Source: Halichoerus grypus (Eukaryota > Chordata > Mammalia > Carnivora > Phocidae). From it: a stretch of 64,000 nucleotides of DNA. Under the pieces are notes generated by a model that was given only the letters and a program-made list of their open reading frames with translations, did not search any database and was not told where the DNA came from. Shown here in pieces: positions 1 to 12,171 of this stretch. Location: NCBI RefSeq assembly GCF_964656455.1, contig NC_135719.1, positions 3,017,163-3,081,162 of the forward strand. The letters run 5' to 3'. The position numbers and the translations under genes were made by a program. Position 1 is the stretch's first letter. The number at the start of each line of letters is the position of its first letter.

Positions 1-924
1 AGCATTCAATAAAATTTAATACCCTTTCCTGATTTTTAAAAAAGGAAAGCATTTAGAAATCTCAGAAGTAGGAAAATATTTTTAAATTATCATTATTTTG
101 AGAAAATATGCTCATATTCTTAGAACACTCAAGAAAATCACCTGCTGAGCTACTGAAACGATGAGTGAATACATCTATGACATCGGCCCCCTTCCCTCGT
201 ATTGTAAGGTAAAAAGGGCTGTGCGTCTTACCAGCCCTTCAGCTTTCTGAGGGTCCCAAGAAGTTCCCTACAATAACCATTTACAAGATGAATGAAAACC
301 ACTCCACGCCATGGAAGTGGGAGTGTGCACATGACCGTCACACCTGCAAAGCACCTCGGGACCGAAGGCTCTTCAAATCCCGGGAATGCAGAGCCTGCCA
401 TTACTTCCAGAGAATGCAGGAGGCTCAGACTCCCCCAGCAACCTCCCGTGGCTTCCTGCCATCCCCGAGCACCAGCACCGGGAGATCCTGCCGTCTCTGA
501 CCAGCCCTTCCAGCCGTGAGATCTGGACATGAAGAACCCTGGCAGTCTCTCTGGCCGGGACGCGACAGGCCGTCTCCTACCTCCCGTTCCTGCACGTAAG
601 GTGGTCCTGAACGTGTGTGAGAGTTGGAAAGGAAGCTTACAGGTTAGAAGGCAGGTTCTGTCCCACGAGAGCTAAAAAAAACTCTAGAATTTCTAGAATT
701 CTCTTCATGTAGGTATAATTGTAAAATTTCATAGGATAGGTGACAAAACAAAAATCAACTGACCCGTGACTGCCCACACAGTGAACACCCACGAAAGCAG
801 CCGCTCCAGTCAACACTACGAGCCCTCAGGAGGACCGTCAGGCCTTCCCCCGAGCCCACCCTGACTTTGACTGTAGTCCTTTCTTTAAGTCTTTTCATCC
901 CCTGAACCTGCACCCCCTGCAGGC
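1..924. other. Intronic sequence, nothing recognised
   Basis: No exon-like segment, RNA gene or clear repeat was seen. Short open frames near 228-530 and 755-1030 have no recognisable protein content. Confidence 0.5.
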
Positions 925-1914
925 GACAGCTCAGTCTGGTCTGCTTTTGTGCTGTATATAGCAACCCCATCAAACCTCGTTTCTTCAGTTGGGTTCTTTG
1001 GCTCAGTATTATGTTGTGAGATTTCTCCATGTTCGAATAGCTAGCTTGTTCACTGAGGTTACTCTACAGAATTGCATGGTAAGACTATACCATAATTTAT
1101 TTATTTATCCACTATACTCTTTGAGTTGTTTGCAGTTTGGGGCTATTAATATGTCTGTTGCTATGAATATTCATGGCGCACACTTGTTAAGCTTTGTGTT
1201 AAGTATCTTTAGACTAGAAACGGGAGTAGATGTGCCAAGCCACAGGAAGTACCTACCCCCTACCTGAGTAGGTAGCATGGAATTGTATTCCAAAGGAGTT
1301 GCACCAATTCCCATTCTCACTAGTTATGTAGGTGAATTCCTACTGCCTATCTCTGCCACCATCTGATACTGTCACTTTTAAGTTTCAACCACTCTGGTGG
1401 ATACACAGAGGTATCTCACTTTGGTTTTACTTTCCTTTCATTAACTAATAAGTTGAATATCTTTGCATATATTTATTAGTTTTAGGCTGCTGTTATGTAA
1501 AGCACCTGTTCAAATCTTCGTTCCATTTTCTAGGATTGTTGGCTCTCATTACTTGTAGGAATTCTTTATATATTGGAGCTTTAAGTCCTTTGTTTATTAT
1601 ACGTTTTACAAATGTGCTCTCTGACCCCATGGCTTGCCTTCTTACTCTTCACAGTGTCTTCCAATGATTAAACTTGACTCTGTCATTCATGCTTTTAACA
1701 CCCTATTTAAGAAGCTTTGCCCTATCCCGAGGTCTCAAAGGTATTCTCCTCTATTATCTTCTAGGTACTTTATGATTTTTGCCCTCCACACTTTACAATG
1801 CACCTGGAATAAATCGCTGAGTTCAGGATGAGGTAGAGGCTTTCCAGACAGAGGTCCGAGCTGCCAGAACCAACTGCGGAGAGGCCGGTCCTCCCCACTG
1901 TTCCGCTGCCCCCC

Positions 1915-2087
1915 TTTATTTTTTTTTTTAAGATTTTATTTATTTATTCATGAGAGACAGAGAGAGAGAGGCACAGGCAGGCTCTGTGTGGAGCAGGGAG
2001 CCCGATGCGGGACTCGATCCCAGGACCCTGGGATCATGACCTGAGCTGAAGGCAGACACCTAACCGACTGAGCCACCCAGGCGCCCC
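1915..2087 (-). mobile_element. CAN SINE (tRNA-Lys derived), antisense
   Basis: Poly-T and aagattttatttattt at the left, a GAGA-rich segment, then gagccacccaggcgcccc at the right, which is the reverse complement of the SINE head. No convincing target-site duplication was seen. Confidence 0.9.
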
Positions 2088-3000
2088 GTGTCCCTCACAT
2101 CTGTGCTCTCTGCACGAGTCCACTCATCCGTCTATCCTTATGTCAACAGCACATAGCAGACTCCTGTAGCGTTAAAACAGGTTTTGATTTCCAGTGGAGT
2201 AAGAACTTCCACCTTGTTCTACTTTCTGAACGGGCTTTGGTCATTACTGGCCCTTTGCATTTCCACACAAATTTGTCAAGCTCTGCAAACATATAGTTAA
2301 CAGGATTTTGACTGGGACTGCTCTGAATGTATAACCACTTTGGGAAAAGCTGACATCATTTTAATATTAAATTTTTAAAGCCATACACAACACAACCTTC
2401 TTCTGTGTTTTATAGTTTTTGCACAGAGGGCGTATAAATAGTACATTTTATTCCTGGATATTTGATATTTTTGTTACTGTAAATGGTCACCTTAAAATAA
2501 TTTTCATTTTACGTTTATTAATGGTATAAGGAAATGCAATCCATTTTGCATATTAATCTTGAATAGAGCAACCCTGCTGAATTTACTTACTAGTCTTAAC
2601 AGTTTCCATAGATTCTTCTGGATTATTAGTACACAATCATATCATATGCAAAAGGTGATGGTTTTAATCTTTCCTTTCCGATTCCCATATCCTTTATTTT
2701 TTATTCTTTATAATGCTACCCAAGACCAATACTACAACGTTCCACAGAACCTGTAACAGGGGGCACCCTTGTCTTATTTCTCATCGTAAAAGAAAGCTTC
2801 CAAAAATTTCACCCAGTGAGTACGTTTGCTATAGTTATTCTGAAGATACTCTGCATCAGTTTAAGGAAATTCCTTTCTAGTCCTAGTTTGCTAAGAGTTT
2901 TGATCATGCATGAATATTGGATTTTATTAAACGCTTTTCCTTTGTCCACTGAGATGATTTCTCTCCTTTTCCTGTTAATCCGGTAAAGGTACATTGATAC

Positions 3001-3286
3001 ATTTTTTAATTTTTTTAATTTTTATTTTATTTTATTGAATTATGTTAGTCACCATACATTATTAGTTTTTGATGTAGTGATCCACGATTCACTGTTTGCG
3101 TATAACACCCAGTGCTCCATGCAGTACGTGCCCTCCTTAATACCCAACACTGGGCTAACCCTTCCCCCCACCCCCCTCCCCTCTAAAACCCTCAGTTTGT
3201 TTCTCAGAGTCCATAGTCTCTCATGGTTCGTCTCCCCCACCGATTTCCCTCCCTTCAGTTTTTCCTTCCTTCTCCTAATGATATAT
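3001..3286 (-). mobile_element. Younger L1 3'-end fragment, antisense
   Basis: T-rich start, then the reverse complement of the L1 3' terminal module also seen at 12450-12640, including the shared text acacccagtgctccatgcag and ctctcatggttcgtct. It is truncated after about 285 bp and inserted into the older antisense L1. Confidence 0.85.
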
Positions 3287-3472
3287 TTTTTTAAATACAG
3301 ATTTTGTATATTTATCTGAGAGAGAGAGAGAGCATGAGCATGGGGAGGGGCAGAGAGAGAAGCAGACTCCCTGCTGAGCAGGGAGCCCAACACGGGACTC
3401 GACCCCAGGACTCCGGGATCATGACTCAAGCCAAAGGCAGACACTTAACCAACTGAACCACCCAGGTGCCCC
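3287..3472 (-). mobile_element. CAN SINE, antisense
   Basis: Ends in accacccaggtgcccc, the reversed SINE head, with a GAGA-rich body and a degraded T-rich left end. It abuts the L1 tail at 3001-3286, so the two may have arrived together or in sequence at one A/T-rich target. Confidence 0.85.
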
Positions 3473-3630
3473 TTGATTTTTTTAAATTTTATTCCAATTT
3501 TGAATTCTTTTGATAATTATAGGACTACCAGGCTTTCTATTTTTTCATTGGTCAGATTTTTTAGGACTTTGTCCATTTGCTTTAAAATTTACTGGTATGA
3601 AACTGCTCATGATACTCTCTTATGTTTCTT

Positions 3631-4901
3631 GGCCCAGGACAAGCTACCTAGCACCCAATTCATTAAGGTGCCCTGAACTCCAACATGCCATCAGGGGACT
3701 TGAAGATGCAATGTCTTTTGTCAACACCAGCTGACGCAGCTCACTCAGGGTCCCCGTATAGCACATAACATACCACCACTGCCTGACTGGGTCCTGATGG
3801 ACCTGTCCACTATCCTCTCCCACACTTGCTCCAGCGGACTTCCCAGCTAATTATCCATTCAGGTGGAAGAGAGGATTCCTCCCTACGTGGGCTCCAGGTT
3901 TCCTCTCTGACGTGGGACAGAGAACAGTGTGCTTGAACGTGAGGTCATTTCTCTACTGCACCAGGCCACAATGCAAAGGAAATTATTTTTGTTTTGTGTT
4001 GAAGGGGAAGGTGTCCTCACTTTTAGAAACTAGAATTTTTAGGAAAAGCAAATAACAAGGACTTCAGAATTCATCAAGTATCTTATTAAAGCAGTATATA
4101 TTTTTTGAAAAGCAAATAGATTTTTGCTTTTATTAGCCTCATTCAATGTAAGTCTAAATTATTTTCAGGTATTTGGATAAGGTATTTTCTAAAAAGGTTC
4201 ACACAGAGTAGTTTCCAAAATAAACTGATTTATTAAAATATTTTAATGCCACATTAAGGGCATGTTTCTAAAAAACTAATTTCTTTTATTATGAACTATA
4301 GTTTTTTTCTCCTGAGATAAAAAAGTACCCATAATGAAAGCCATGAGAAAAAATTAAAAGACTAAACAAAGATACAAATAAGCAGTAATCAATTAAAATC
4401 AATTTTAGGTTTATGGGAAAACATTATTTGAAATGTAATTCTAAGTGCCAAAAAGCATCTTTTTAAAGAGGAGTTAATGGCCTGAGAAATGTAAGGTTAT
4501 TTAACATGGATTTTAATTGGCAGCAGAGTGTGAAAAGAGAAAATAATTTAGTTCAAAGACCCCAAAAACGAACACAGTATTTCAATGGTTTTTAAAAAAT
4601 CCTCGAGAGCTGTTATTATCTTAAAATATACCTTAAAATTTATCCAATTAGCATTATTCTCTAACCAATATTGTAACCTTCAGAAATTGTAAGAAATAGT
4701 ATCAAACATTGAGGAAACGGAAGATCTGCCTTCCAGTTTTGTACTAATCATGGCTATAAAAACATTTAAAGGAGGTACAAGCCACAACATCATTTTAGGC
4801 TGAAGAACAGAGCTGAGAAAACTCCCCCTCTGGCAGGAGCTTCTACAACGTCCCCAAGGATGGCGCCACAGGGCACCTGTTCTCATGCTATTCCATTATG
4901 A
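3631..4901. other. Intronic sequence, AT-rich, nothing recognised
   Basis: AT-rich sequence, especially 4000-4680, with no exon border, coding signature or repeat family that I can name. Confidence 0.5.
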
Positions 4902-5196
4902 GCAGTAGTGGGAGGATGGTGGCGGGAGGACTGTAACATGAGTACTGCAGTGGGAGGACTGTAGCATGAGGACTGTGCGGGAGGACTATGGCACAAGCAC
5001 TGTGGTGGGAGGACTGCAGCAGGAGGACTGTGGCATGAGTACTGCGGTGGGAGGACTGTGGCACGAGTACTGCGGCACAAGTACTGCAGCGGGAGGACTG
5101 CGGCACAAGTACTGCAGTGGGAGGACTGCAGCACAAGTACTGTGGCGGGAGGACTGCAGCACGAGGACTGCGGCAGGAGGACTGTGGCGGAGCATG
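4902..5196. repeat. Minisatellite, 14-bp unit arranged as 28-bp dimers
   Basis: From 4930 to about 5196 there are 19 successive units beginning actg (one reads acta). Nearly all are exactly 14 bp; one near 4972 is 13 bp. Two degenerate units precede them at 4902-4929. Two unit endings, gggagg and acaagt or atgagt, tend to alternate, so the higher period is about 28 bp. Because 14 is not a multiple of 3, several overlapping open frames result on both strands; I do not read these as genes. Confidence 0.93.
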
Positions 5197-5239
5197 ATGG
5201 CAGCAGTATGACCGCCGTAGTAAGAGCTGGTCGTACCAG

Positions 5240-5327
5240 TACCAACGTGACTGGCTTGTCATAAGGATTAAATGAGACAGTGTTTAACACAGTGACTGGC
5301 ATGTAATAATAATTATGTTGATTATTT
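5240..5327 (+). mobile_element. MIR fragment
   Basis: Contains ggattaaatgagacagtg followed by cacagtgactggcatgtaat, the 3' half of a MIR. It is cut off by the L1 insertion site at 5328-5342. Confidence 0.7.
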
Positions 5328-6402
5328 ATAACAGTCCCCCAAGGGGGCTGAGCAAGATGGCGGAGCAGGAAACCTGGATTTCGTCTCCTCTCAGGAATTC
5401 AGCTGGATACGGATCAAACCAATCTGAACACCTACAAACGCAACAGGAGATTGAAGAAAAGAATAGCAGCAACTCTCTGAACAGAAAAGCGACCACTTTC
5501 TGGAAGGTAGGACGTGCGGAGAAGTGAATCCGAGGCGATATTCGGGAGGATAGACGGCGGGGGAGGGGCCTCCATCGGGCCTCCATCGCTTCTGGCAAGT
5601 GATAGAGCCGCGGAGCACAAAATCGGAACTTTTAGAAGTCTGCTCCGCTGAGGGACGTCACTCTGGTGGCTAAGCAGGGGGTGGAACCCTCGCGGGACAG
5701 TGTGGTCTCAGGACCCTCGGGGTCACAGAAAGACCGGGGGTGCCTGAGTGCGGCGGAGCTCCCAGGGATCGGAGCGGGGAAGCCGGCTGCAGAGACGGAG
5801 CCCAGGCGCGGGCTCTCAGCTTGGGGTTGTCATAGACCGTGATCCGCGGCACAGTAGGGCCACTGCTCCTCCAGCAGGGACCCAACAAGCGGCAGATCCA
5901 GGGAGACTCCCCTTCCTCCCCTGGGAGGAGCGGCGCGCACCGCGGGGATCTGCGGGGTTTGGAGACTCCACCCGGGGTCAGGTGCCAGAGAGAGAAACAC
6001 GCGGTCACAGGCTGGGTGAGCACGGAGTGCGGCCAGAGACCGGGGAGACGGGAGTGACTGACTGTTTTTCTCTGGGGGCACACTGAGGAGCGGGACCCCG
6101 AGTTCTCGGCTCCCCCGGGGCGGAGATTGGGAGGCTGCCATTTTCACTCTCGGCCTCCAAAGCTGTACGGAAAGCTTGCAGGGAACAACAGCTCCCGAGA
6201 GCAAACCCGAGCAGATGACTTAGCCCGGACCGGCAAGGGCGGGGCAATTCCGCCTCTGGCAAAGACATTTGGGAACCACGGCAACAGGCCCCTCCCCCAG
6301 AAGGTCAGCGAGAACAGCCAGCCAAGACCAGGTTTACCGATCAATGAGAACGGCAGAACTCCAGCGCTAGGGGAATACTGCACAGAGAATTCATGGTTTT
6401 TT

Positions 6403-6594
6403 GGGGCGCCCGGGTGGCTCAGTAGGTTGAGCGTCAGCCTTCAGCTCGGGTCATGATCCCAGGGACCTGGGATCAAGCCCCGCATCAGGCTCCCTGCTCG
6501 GCGGGGGGCCTGCTTCTCCCTCTACCACTCCCCCTGCTTGTGTTCCCTCTCTCGCTGTCTCTCTCTCTGTGTCAAATAAATATTAAAAAAAAAA
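6403..6594 (+). mobile_element. CAN SINE inserted in the L1 5' UTR
   Basis: Head ggggcgcccgggtggctcag and a poly-A tail, flanked by a near-identical duplication agagaattcatgg (6384-6396 before the SINE, and again from 6594-6595 after it). It therefore entered the L1 sequence and separates the CpG-rich promoter from ORF1. It could be unique to this locus or carried by the L1 lineage. Confidence 0.95.
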
Positions 6595-6679
6595 GAGAAT
6601 TCATGGCTTTTTCCCATGATTCTTTAGTCGTTCAAAGTTATTTTTTTTTAACTGTCTTTTTTTTTTTGAATTTTTCTTT

Positions 6680-7190
6680 TTCCCTTTTTCAGCCAACATC
6701 TTATCAATCCCTTTTTAAAAAAAACATTTTTATTTTTCATTTTTAGAGTCATATTCTATCCCTTCATAGTAGTTACCCGTATTTTTGGCATATATATATA
6801 TAAGTTGTTCTCTCTTTAAAATTTTGAGATAGTTTCTTCTAACAGATCAAAATATACCCTAAATCTCTATTGTATGGTCTTTTTCTACTCCCCTGCCTGC
6901 CTGATCATATTCTCTCCCTTTTTTCTTTTTTTTTTTTAAATCCTCTTCTTCCTTTTTTCAAACAACTTATCAATTCCTTTTATAAAATTTTTTATAATTT
7001 CCATCTTTACAGTCATATTCCATCCCTTCATCATATCAACCCTTATTTTTGTACATATGTAAGTTTTTCTTTCTTTAAAATTTTGGGAGGCACTTTCTTC
7101 TAACAGACCAAATACACCCAAAATCTAGCGTGTGGCACTGATCTATATACCAGCCTGATCATATTTGATCACATTCTGTTTTTTTTGGTT
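6680..7190 (+). repeat. Two diverged ~264-bp tandem copies in the L1 5' UTR
   Basis: The first copy has cttatcaatccc, agtcatattctatccctt, tttaaaattttgaga, ttcttctaacagatcaaa and gcctgatcatatt. The second repeats the same landmarks in the same order. The agtcatatt landmark lies at 6747 and 7011, an offset of 264 bp. Boundaries are approximate. Confidence 0.8.
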
Positions 7191-7382
7191 TTGTTCTGTT
7201 TTTGTTTGTTTTTATCTTTAACTTTTTCTTTTCCTTCTTTTTTTCTTTTTCTTTTTTCTCTCTTTCCCTTTCTTTTCCCACTGCTTTAGGTCTTTTCTGA
7301 TTTGTTTAGAGTATATTTTCTGGGAACGTTGTTACCCTGTTAGCATTTTGTTCTCTCATTCATCTATTCTCCTCTGCACAAA

Positions 7383-8279
7383 ATGACAAGACGGAAAAAA
7401 TCACCTCAACAAAAAGAACAAGAGGTAGTACGGACTGCTAGGGACCGACTCAATACGGACATTAGTACGATATCAGATCTAGAGTTCAGAATCATCACTT
7501 TAAAGATACTAGCTGGGCTTGAAAAAAGCATGGAAGTTATTAGAGAAACCCTTTCTGGAGAAGTAAAAGAACTAAAATCGAACCAAGTAGAAATCAAAAA
7601 GGCTATTAATGAGGTGCAATCAAATATGGGGGCGCTAACTACTAGGATAAATGAGGCAGAAGAGAGAATCAGTGATATAAAAGACCAAATGATGGAAAAT
7701 AAAGAAGCTGAGAAAAAGAGAGATCAACAACTACTGGATCACGAGGGCAGAATTCGAGAGAAAAACGATACCATAAGACGAAACAACATTAGAATAATTG
7801 GGATCCCAGAAGAAGAAGAAAGAGAGAGAGGGGCAGAAGGTATAAGGGAGCAAATTATAGCAGAGAACTTCCCTAATTTGGGGAAGGAAACAGGCATCAA
7901 AATCCAGGAAGTACAGAGAACCCCTCTCAAAATCAATAAAAATAGGTCAACACCCCGACATCTAATAGTAAAACTTACGAGTCTCAGAGACAAAGAGAAA
8001 ATCCTGAAAGCAGCTCGGGAGAAGAGATATGTAAGCTACAATGGTAGAAACATTAGATTGGCAACAGACCTATCCACAGAGACCTGGCAGGCCAGAAAGG
8101 ACTGGCAGGATATATTCAGAGCACTAAATGAGAAAAATATGCAGCCAAGAATACTATATCCAGCTAGGCTGTCATTGAAAATAGAAGGAGAGATAAAAAG
8201 CTTCCAGGACAAACAAAAACTAAAGGAATTTGCAAACATGAAACCAGCCCTACAAGAAATCTTGAAAGGGGTCCTCTAA
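7383..8279 (+). CDS. LINE-1 ORF1 protein (RNA-binding chaperone), intact
   Basis: 298 codons from ATG to TAA without interruption. ORF1p is the trimeric nucleic-acid-binding protein that coats L1 RNA in the cytoplasm and assists target-primed reverse transcription. Residues ~1-45 are basic and polar. Residues ~50-130 are heptad-rich and form the coiled coil, including EAEERISDIKDQM. The RRM begins near RRNNIRIIGIPEEEE (~140). The C-terminal domain contains the conserved LQP/MQPRILYPARLS-type segment at ~255. Length is a little below the ~340 residues of human ORF1p, mostly in the N-terminal region. It sits about 80 bp before ORF2, as in other L1s. The ORF is open, but expression depends on a 5' UTR now interrupted by a SINE. 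Confidence 0.95.
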   Translation: MTRRKKSPQQKEQEVVRTARDRLNTDISTISDLEFRIITLKILAGLEKSMEVIRETLSGEVKELKSNQVEIKKAINEVQSNMGALTTRINEAEERISDIKDQMMENKEAEKKRDQQLLDHEGRIREKNDTIRRNNIRIIGIPEEEERERGAEGIREQIIAENFPNLGKETGIKIQEVQRTPLKINKNRSTPRHLIVKLTSLRDKEKILKAAREKRYVSYNGRNIRLATDLSTETWQARKDWQDIFRALNEKNMQPRILYPARLSLKIEGEIKSFQDKQKLKEFANMKPALQEILKGVL

Positions 8280-8360
8280 GCAAAGAGAGAGCCTAAAAGC
8301 AACATAGACCAGAAAGGAACACAGACAATAGACAGTAACAGTCACCTTACAGGCAATACA

Positions 8361-11300
8361 ATGGCACTAAATTCCTATCTTTCAATAGTTACCCTGAATG
8401 TAAATGGGCTAAATGCCCCAATCAAAAGACACAGGCTGTCAGACTGGATTAAAAAACAAGACCCATTGATATGCTGTCTGCAAGAGACTCATTTTAGAAC
8501 CAAAGACACCCCCAGATTGAAAGTGAGGGGGTGGAAAACCATTTACCATGCTAATGGACACCAAAAGAAAGCTGGGGTGGCAATTCTTACAGCAGACAAA
8601 TTAGATTTTAAACCAAAGACTGTAATAAGAGATGAGGAAGGACACTATACCCTACTTAAAGGGTCTATCCAACAAGAAGATCTAACAATTGTAAATATCT
8701 ATGCCCCTAACATGGGAGTAGCCAATTATATAAGCCAATTAATAACAAAAGCAAAGAAACACATTGACAACAATACAATAATAGTGGGGGACTTTAACAC
8801 CTCCCTCACTGAAATGGACAGATCGTCTAAGCAAAAGATCAACAAGGAAATAAAGACTTTAAATGACACACTGGACCAAATGGACTTCACAGACATATTC
8901 AGAACATTCCATCCCAAAGCAACGGAATACACATTCTTCTCTAGTGCCCATGGAACATTCTCCAGAATCGATCACATCCTAGGTCATAAATCAGGTCTCA
9001 ACCGGTACCAAAAGACTGGGATCATTCCCTGCCTATTTTCAGACCTTACAATGCTTTGAAACTAGAACTCAATCACGAGAGGAAAGTCGGAAAGAACTCA
9101 AATACATGGAGGCTAAAGAGCATCCTACTAAAGAATGAATGGGTCAACCAGGAAATTAAAGAATTTTAAAAATTCATGGAAACCAATGAAAATGAAAACA
9201 CAACTATTCAAAATCTTTGGGATGCAGCAAAGGCAGTCCTAAGAGGAAAGTATATAGCAATACAAGCCTTTCTCAAGAAACAAGAAAGGTCTCAAGTACA
9301 CAACCTAACCCTACACCTAAAGGAGCTGGAGAAAGAACAGCAAATAAAGCCTAAACCCAGCAGGAGAAGAGAAATAATAAAGATCAGAGCAGAAATCAAT
9401 GAAATAGAAACTAAAAGAACAGTAGAACAGATCAACGAAACTAGGAGCTGGTTCTTTGAAAGAATTAACAAGATTGATAAACCCCTGGCCAGACTTATCA
9501 AAAAGAAAAGAGAAATGACCCAAATCAACAAAATCATGAATGAAAGAGGAGAGATCACAACCAACACCAAAGAAATACAAACAATTATAAGAATATATTA
9601 TGAGCAACTCTATGCCAGCAAATTAGATAACCTGGAAGAAATGGATGCATTCCTAGAGATGTATCAACTACCAAAACTGAACCAGGAAGAAATAAAAAAC
9701 CTGAACAGACCTATAACCACTAAGGAAATTGAAGCAGTCATCAAAAATCTCCCAAAAAACAAAAGCCCAGGGCCAGATGGCTTCCCAGGGGAATTCTACC
9801 AAACATTTAAAGAAAAATTAATACCTATTCTTCTGAAACTGTTCCAAAAAATAGAAATGGAAGGAAAACTTCCAAACTCATTTTATGAGGCCACCATTAC
9901 CTTGATCCCAAAACCAAAGACCCCATCAAAAAAGAGAACTACAGACCAATATCCCTGATGAACATGGATGCAAAAATTCTCACCAAAATACTAGCCAATA
10001 GGATCCAACAGTACATTAAAAGGATTATTCACCACGACCAAGTGGGATTTATCCCTGGGCTGCAAGGTTGGTTCAACATCCGCAAACCAATCAACGTGAT
10101 ACAATACATTAACAAAAGAAAGAACAAGAATCATATGATCCTCTCAATAGATGCAGAAACAGCATTTGACAAAGTACAGCATCCTTTCTTGATCAAAACT
10201 CTTCAGAGTATAGGCATAGAGGGTACATACCTCAATATCATAAAAGCCATCTATGAAAAACCTACAGTGAGTATCATTCTCAATGGGGAAAAACTGAGAG
10301 CTTTCCCCCTAAGGTCAGGAACGCGGCAGGGATGTCCACTATCACCACTGCTATTCAACATAGTATTAGAAGTCCTAGCCACAGCAATCAGACAACAAAA
10401 AGAAATCAAAGGCATCCAAATTGGCAAAGAAGAAGTCAAACTCTCACTCTTTGCAGATGATATGATACTTTATGTGGAAAACCCCAAAGACTCCACCCCA
10501 AAACTGCTAGAACTCATACAGGAATTCAGTCAAGTGGCAGGATATAAAATCAATGCACAGAAGTCAGTGGCATTCCTATACACCAACAACAAGTCAGAAG
10601 AAAGAGAAATTAAGGAGTCGATCCCATTTACAATTGCACCCAAAACCATAAGATACCTAGGAATAAATCTAACCAAAGAGGCAAAGGATCTGTACTCAGA
10701 AAACTAGAAAATACTCATGAAAGAAATTGAGGAAGACACAAAGAAATGGAAAAACGTTCCATGCTCATGCATTGGAAGAACAAATATTGTGAAGATGTCA
10801 ATGCTACCTAGAGCAATCTACACATTCAATGCAATCCCCATCAAAATACCATCCACTTTTTTCAAAGAAATGGAACAAATAATCCTAAAATTTGTATGGA
10901 ACCAGAAAAGACCCCAAATCGCCAGAGGAGTGTTGAAAACGAAAAGCAAAGCTGGCGGCATCACAATTCTGGACCTCCAGCTCTATTACAAAGCTGTCAT
11001 CATCAAGACAGTATGGTACTGGCACAAAAACAGACACGTAGATCAATGGAACAGAATAGAGAGCCCAGAAATGGACCCTCAACTCTATGGTCAACTAATC
11101 TTTGACAAAGCAGGAAAGAATGTCCAATGGAAAAAAGACAGTCTCTTCAACAAATGGTGTTGGCAAAATTGGATAGCCACATGCAGAAGAATGAAACTGG
11201 ACCATTTCCTTACACCACACACAAAAATAGACTCCACATGGTTGAAAGACCTCAATGGGAGACAGGAGTCCATCAAAATCCTAAAGGAGAACACAGGCAG

Positions 11301-12171
11301 CAACCTCTTCGACCTCAGCCGCAGCAACTTCTTCCTAGAAACATCGCCAAAGGCAAGGGAAGCAAAGGCAAAAATGAACTCTTGGGACTTCATCAAGATA
11401 AAAAGCTTTTGCAAAGCAAAGGAAACAGTCAACAAAACCAAAAGACAACCGACAGAATGGGAGAAGATATTTGCAAATGACATATCAGATAAAGGGCTAG
11501 TATCCAAAATCTATAAAGAACTTATCAAACTCAACACCCAAAGAACAAAGAACCCAATCAAGAAATTGGCAGAAGACATGAACAGACATTTTTCCAAAGA
11601 AGACATCCAAATGGCCAACAGACACATGAAAAAGAGCTCAATATCGCTCGGCATCAGGGAAATCCAAATCAAAACCTCAATGAGATACCACCTCACACCA
11701 GTCCGAATGGCTAAAATTAACAAGTCAGGAAAGGACAGATGTTGGCGGGGATGCGGAGAAAGGGGAACTCTCCTACACTGTTGGTGGGAATGCAAGCTGG
11801 TGCAGCCACTCTGCAAAACAGTATGGAGGTTCCTCAAAAAGTTGAAAATAGAGCTACCCTATGATCCAGCAATTGCACTACTGGGTATTTACCCCAAAGA
11901 TACAAAAGTAGGGACCTGAAAGGGTACGTGCACCCCGATGTTTATAGCAGCAATGTCCACAATAGCCAAACTGTGGAAAGAGCCAAGATGTCCATCCACA
12001 GATGAATGGATAAAGAAGAGGTGGTATATATATACAATGGAATATTATGCAGCCATCAAAAGGAATGAGATCTTGCCATTTGCAACGACGTGGATGGAAC
12101 TGGAGGGTATTATGCTGAGCGAAATAAGTCAAACAGAGAAAGACATATATCATATGACCTCACTGATATGA
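8361..12171 (+). pseudogene. LINE-1 ORF2 (endonuclease/reverse transcriptase), disrupted
   Basis: Starts at ATG 8361 with the APE-type endonuclease (NVNGLN, QETH, GDFNT and SRIDHIL boxes). The reverse transcriptase follows, with GFIPG and the catalytic FADDMILY at about 10450-10475. The Cys-rich C-terminus has [18 protein letters not shown] near 11740-11795. Lesions: a frameshift near 9044-9050 in the codons after FSD, best explained by two extra bases; an in-frame TAA at 9167-9169; a one-base loss near 9918, after which the frame changes again; TAG at 10705-10707; and TGA at 11917-11919. The frame ends at TGA 12169-12171. EN, RT and C-terminal parts are all present but not in one frame, so no functional protein is expected. 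Confidence 0.95.

Larger units (their letters stand above)
925..3630 (-). mobile_element. Old, decayed LINE-1 (L1M type), antisense, in pieces
   Basis: Read on the minus strand, about 985-1830 matches the C-terminal part of an ancient L1 ORF2; the plus strand shows the familiar text for 'opening cell attracts, front ... next to pause sites', such as the phrase ggggctattaatatgtctg. About 2190-3000 matches the reverse-transcriptase part: a 61-codon minus-strand stretch at 2809-2994 contains a DKGKAFNKIQ-like box, equivalent to the L1 DAEKAFDKIQ motif. About 3473-3630 continues upstream in the RT region. Many stops and frameshifts mark it as old. Later insertions at 1915-2087, 3001-3286 and 3287-3472 split it. 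Outer boundaries are approximate. Confidence 0.75.
5343..7382 (+). promoter_or_regulatory. L1 5' UTR and internal promoter region
   Basis: About 2.04 kb before ORF1, including a SINE insertion. The first kilobase is GC- and CpG-rich (for example 5520-6320), as expected of the internal L1 promoter. The part from about 6610 to 7380 is strongly T- and pyrimidine-rich and holds two diverged tandem copies of a ~264-bp segment. Promoter activity is inferred from the family; no specific factor site is claimed. Confidence 0.7.

Noticed and set aside
4883..5302. Small protein gene in the 14-bp minisatellite
   Set aside because: Several overlapping frames on both strands are open only because of the 14-bp period.
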